A stretch of DNA of 22,968 nt from the NCBI GenBank assembly GCA_964548225.1, contig CAZJQP010000081.1, positions 1 to 22,968 on the forward strand. Reading direction: 5' to 3'. Positions 21,443-22,968 of this stretch are shown here, one piece after another. How positions within the stretch are numbered: the first letter of the stretch is position 1; every line of letters starts with the position of its first letter. The stretch comes from CALMEH01 sp964548225 (GTDB taxonomy: Bacteria > Acidobacteriota > Blastocatellia > Pyrinomonadales > Pyrinomonadaceae). A program made the position numbers and the translations under genes. The notes beneath the pieces were generated by a model that worked only from the letters and a program-made list of their open reading frames with translations, had not been told where the DNA came from and searched no databases.

Positions 21443-22090
21443 ATGAAGGACGAATACGAAATTTCGCGTAAAAAAATGATTGAACTGCTTCGCGGGCATT
21501 ATAAAATTCGTGATGAGCGGGTTTTGTCTGCAATGATGCAAATCAGGCGCGATTTTTTTGTTCCGACCGCTTTGAAATCGCAAGCCTACAAAGACAACGC
21601 TTTGCCGATTTCGTCAAAACAAACAATTTCACAACCTTATATCGTTGCGAAAATGACCGAACTTTTGGAGCTTGATTTAAATTCAAAAGTGTTGGAAATC
21701 GGCGCAGGTTCGGGTTATCAAACAGCGATTTTAGCCGCACTTGCCAGACAAGTTTTCGCCATCGAACGCATTCCGCTTCTCGCGCAGGAAGCACAAGAAA
21801 AATTAAACCGATTCGGCTTTGAAAACATAAATTTGGTTTGTGCCGACGGGACAAACGGTTGGCAAACATTTGCGCCGTTTGACGGAATTTTAGTCGCGGC
21901 AGGCAGTCCGAAAATGCCCGAACCGCTTTTGAATCAACTAAAAATCGGCGGCAAATTGGTTATTCCAATCGGGCAAAACCAAAAAACACAAAAACTGTTT
22001 CGCGTTACACGCACCGCAAAAGGGTTTCAAACCGAAGACTTCGGTGCGTGTGCCTTTGTGCCTTTAATCGGCGAACACGGTTGGAAATAA
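21443..22090 (+). CDS. pcm: Protein-L-isoaspartate O-methyltransferase
   Basis: A 215-aa cytoplasmic SAM-dependent enzyme that methylates L-isoaspartyl residues in aged proteins so that they can revert to aspartate. The SAM-binding motif is VLEIGAGSGYQTAIL. The family motifs ALPISSKQTISQPYIVAKM (substrate site) and GTNGW, plus a closing PLIGEHGWK, are present. The ATG at 21443 is chosen: the longer frame from a TTG at 21395 would translate the heptamer repeat (KSKIQNLKSKIE), which is not part of the family. There is no good ribosome site, only GAG next to the ATG. It is 112 bp after surE, its usual neighbour. Confidence 0.94.
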   Translation: MKDEYEISRKKMIELLRGHYKIRDERVLSAMMQIRRDFFVPTALKSQAYKDNALPISSKQTISQPYIVAKMTELLELDLNSKVLEIGAGSGYQTAILAALARQVFAIERIPLLAQEAQEKLNRFGFENINLVCADGTNGWQTFAPFDGILVAAGSPKMPEPLLNQLKIGGKLVIPIGQNQKTQKLFRVTRTAKGFQTEDFGACAFVPLIGEHGWK

Positions 22091-22125
22091 AAGTGGAAAT
22101 GTGAAAAAGTGGAAATGTGAAAAAG
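22090..22125. repeat. 16-bp direct repeat, part of the pcm-dedA hairpin
   Basis: AAAGTGGAAATGTGAAAA occurs twice in tandem (from 22090 and 22106). Only the second copy forms the full 22-bp arm of the inverted repeat. Confidence 0.75.
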
Positions 22126-22171
22126 TTTGCTCAAGTTGCGGTTAAACCGCTTTTTCACATTTCCACTTTTT
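22104..22171 (+). terminator. Hairpin terminator after pcm
   Basis: A perfect 22-bp inverted repeat (22104-22125 with 22150-22171) surrounds a short GC-rich hairpin, GCGGT-TAA-ACCGC (22138-22150), followed by TTTTT. The two structures compete for the same bases. Either could end pcm transcripts, and the long stem could work in both directions. Confidence 0.75.
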
Positions 22172-22183
22172 CATTTTATAAAT

Positions 22184-22876
22184 ATGGAAACAATTACAGA
22201 TTTACTGCACTATCTTAATCCGAAATATATCATTGACACTTTGCTCGAATTGATGGGCAATTACGTCTATGTCGGATTGTTTTTGATAATTTTTGCCGAA
22301 ACCGGCTTGGCTGTCGGATTTTTTCTGCCGGGCGATTCGCTTCTGGTTGTCGCCGGATTGATGGCGGCGGCGGGAAAATTGAATTTGTGGATTATGCTTG
22401 TTTCGCTTTTCGTCGCGGCGGTTGTCGGCGATACGGTCGGCTATCTTTCGGGTAGAAAGCTCGGCGAAAAAGTTTTTACGCGCCCGAAATCAAGATTTTT
22501 TAATCCTAATCATTTGAAAAAAGCGCACAAATTTTACGAAAAACACGGTGGCAAAACTATCGTTCTAGCGCGTTTCGTTCCGATTGTTCGCACATTTGCC
22601 CCGATTGTTGCAGGTGCGGCTGATATGAAATACCGCGATTTTATTTTTTACAATATTGCGGGCGGACTTCTCTGGATTGCGAGTATGCTTTTCGCCGGAT
22701 ATTTTCTCGGCGGCGTGGTCGAACGAGCATTCGGCATCAAACTCGAAGATCATATTGATAAAGTCGTCATCGTTGTTGTTTTTCTTTCGATTCTGCCAAT
22801 AATTTTTGAATACATCAAAGCCCGGCGCGAGAAAAAATTTGCCGACACGCCCGTCATCAGCGAAAACGAGATGTAA
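22184..22876 (+). CDS. DedA-family membrane protein
   Basis: A 230-aa inner-membrane protein (SNARE-associated/VTT domain). The family includes undecaprenyl-phosphate and phospholipid flippases. An acidic-glycine motif near the start (FAETGLAVGFFLPGDSLL), an amphipathic segment with VVGDTVGYLSGRKLG, and the RFVPIVRTFAPIVAGAADM motif with its conserved arginines are visible, with four or more hydrophobic helices. The ATG at 22184 is chosen; extending to 22127 would translate the terminator hairpin. There is no Shine-Dalgarno sequence. Which lipid it moves cannot be told from sequence. Confidence 0.92.
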   Translation: METITDLLHYLNPKYIIDTLLELMGNYVYVGLFLIIFAETGLAVGFFLPGDSLLVVAGLMAAAGKLNLWIMLVSLFVAAVVGDTVGYLSGRKLGEKVFTRPKSRFFNPNHLKKAHKFYEKHGGKTIVLARFVPIVRTFAPIVAGAADMKYRDFIFYNIAGGLLWIASMLFAGYFLGGVVERAFGIKLEDHIDKVVIVVVFLSILPIIFEYIKARREKKFADTPVISENEM

Positions 22877-22879
22877 TAT

Positions 22880-22908
22880 TTGACTTAAGTGTAACGGTAA
22901 TTTAGAAT
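22880..22908 (+). promoter_or_regulatory. Sigma-70 promoter of the tRNA gene
   Basis: TTGACT (22880-22885) and TAGAAT (22903-22908) are exactly 17 bp apart. The start point would be near 22915, about 10 bp before the tRNA. Confidence 0.7.
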
Positions 22909-22924
22909 CTAAAACTTGACTTAA

Positions 22925-22968
22925 CGGGGCGTGGCTCAGCCTGGTAGAGCGCACGGTTCGGGACCGTG
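22925..22968 (+). tRNA. tRNA-Pro (anticodon CGG), 5' part
   Basis: The window ends inside this gene. The acceptor 5' strand is CGGGGCG (22925-22931). The D-arm is GCTC-AGCCTGGTA-GAGC. The anticodon stem CACGG pairs with CCGTG around the loop TTCGGGA, putting the anticodon CGG at 22959-22961. The T-arm and 3' acceptor lie beyond the window. Confidence 0.93.

Overview
The window is about 23 kb of chromosome with moderate GC content. Codon use looks even throughout, and there are no transposase, phage or CRISPR genes. No rRNA or other placing marker is present. The gene set (a bc-cbb3 respiratory operon with a heptahaem cytochrome, a large exported HEAT protein, an S21 protein with a Gln/Asn tail, and many short intergenic repeats) suggests an Acidobacteriota-like, Gram-negative, aerobic or microaerobic organism, perhaps Blastocatellia. 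That placement is inference.

Positions 1-1250 hold the end of a dispersed GC-rich repeat, a 41-bp-period tandem repeat, one unrecognised small protein gene (290-982), a long inverted repeat, and a start-less gene remnant (1091-1234, minus).

Positions 1252-15163 are one long minus-strand gene string. In transcription order it encodes: a Cys-rich Rrf2 regulator; CcoS; a Rieske protein; a full-length fused cytochrome b; a heptahaem cytochrome c; CcoN; CcoO; a CcoQ/CcoS-like single-span protein; a two-span haem-less protein; a GltD-like iron-sulfur flavoprotein; a SafE/DsbD_2-type membrane protein; CcoG; a 59-aa single-span protein; and the copper ATPase CcoI. Several genes overlap or lie within 30 bp of each other. 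The cluster encodes a quinol:cytochrome c reductase, its likely electron carrier, a high-affinity cbb3 oxidase and its assembly factors. No dihaem CcoP is present, so the heptahaem cytochrome probably takes its electron-entry role. This is the most interesting system in the window.

Positions 15164-16354 hold the divergent control region, with an FNR/CRP-like palindrome, and a plus-strand PAS-LuxR regulator that also has a cysteine cluster. Both regulators look like redox, oxygen or NO sensors. About 400 bp without a gene follows.

Positions 16355-22968 are plus-strand: a 1217-aa exported HEAT-repeat protein, a 153-bp inverted-repeat element, rpsU, surE, pcm, a DedA-family gene, and the 5' half of tRNA-Pro(CGG) behind a strong promoter. 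The spacers between rpsU, surE, pcm and dedA hold short tandem repeats, several with a 7-bp period, and two of them fold into terminators.
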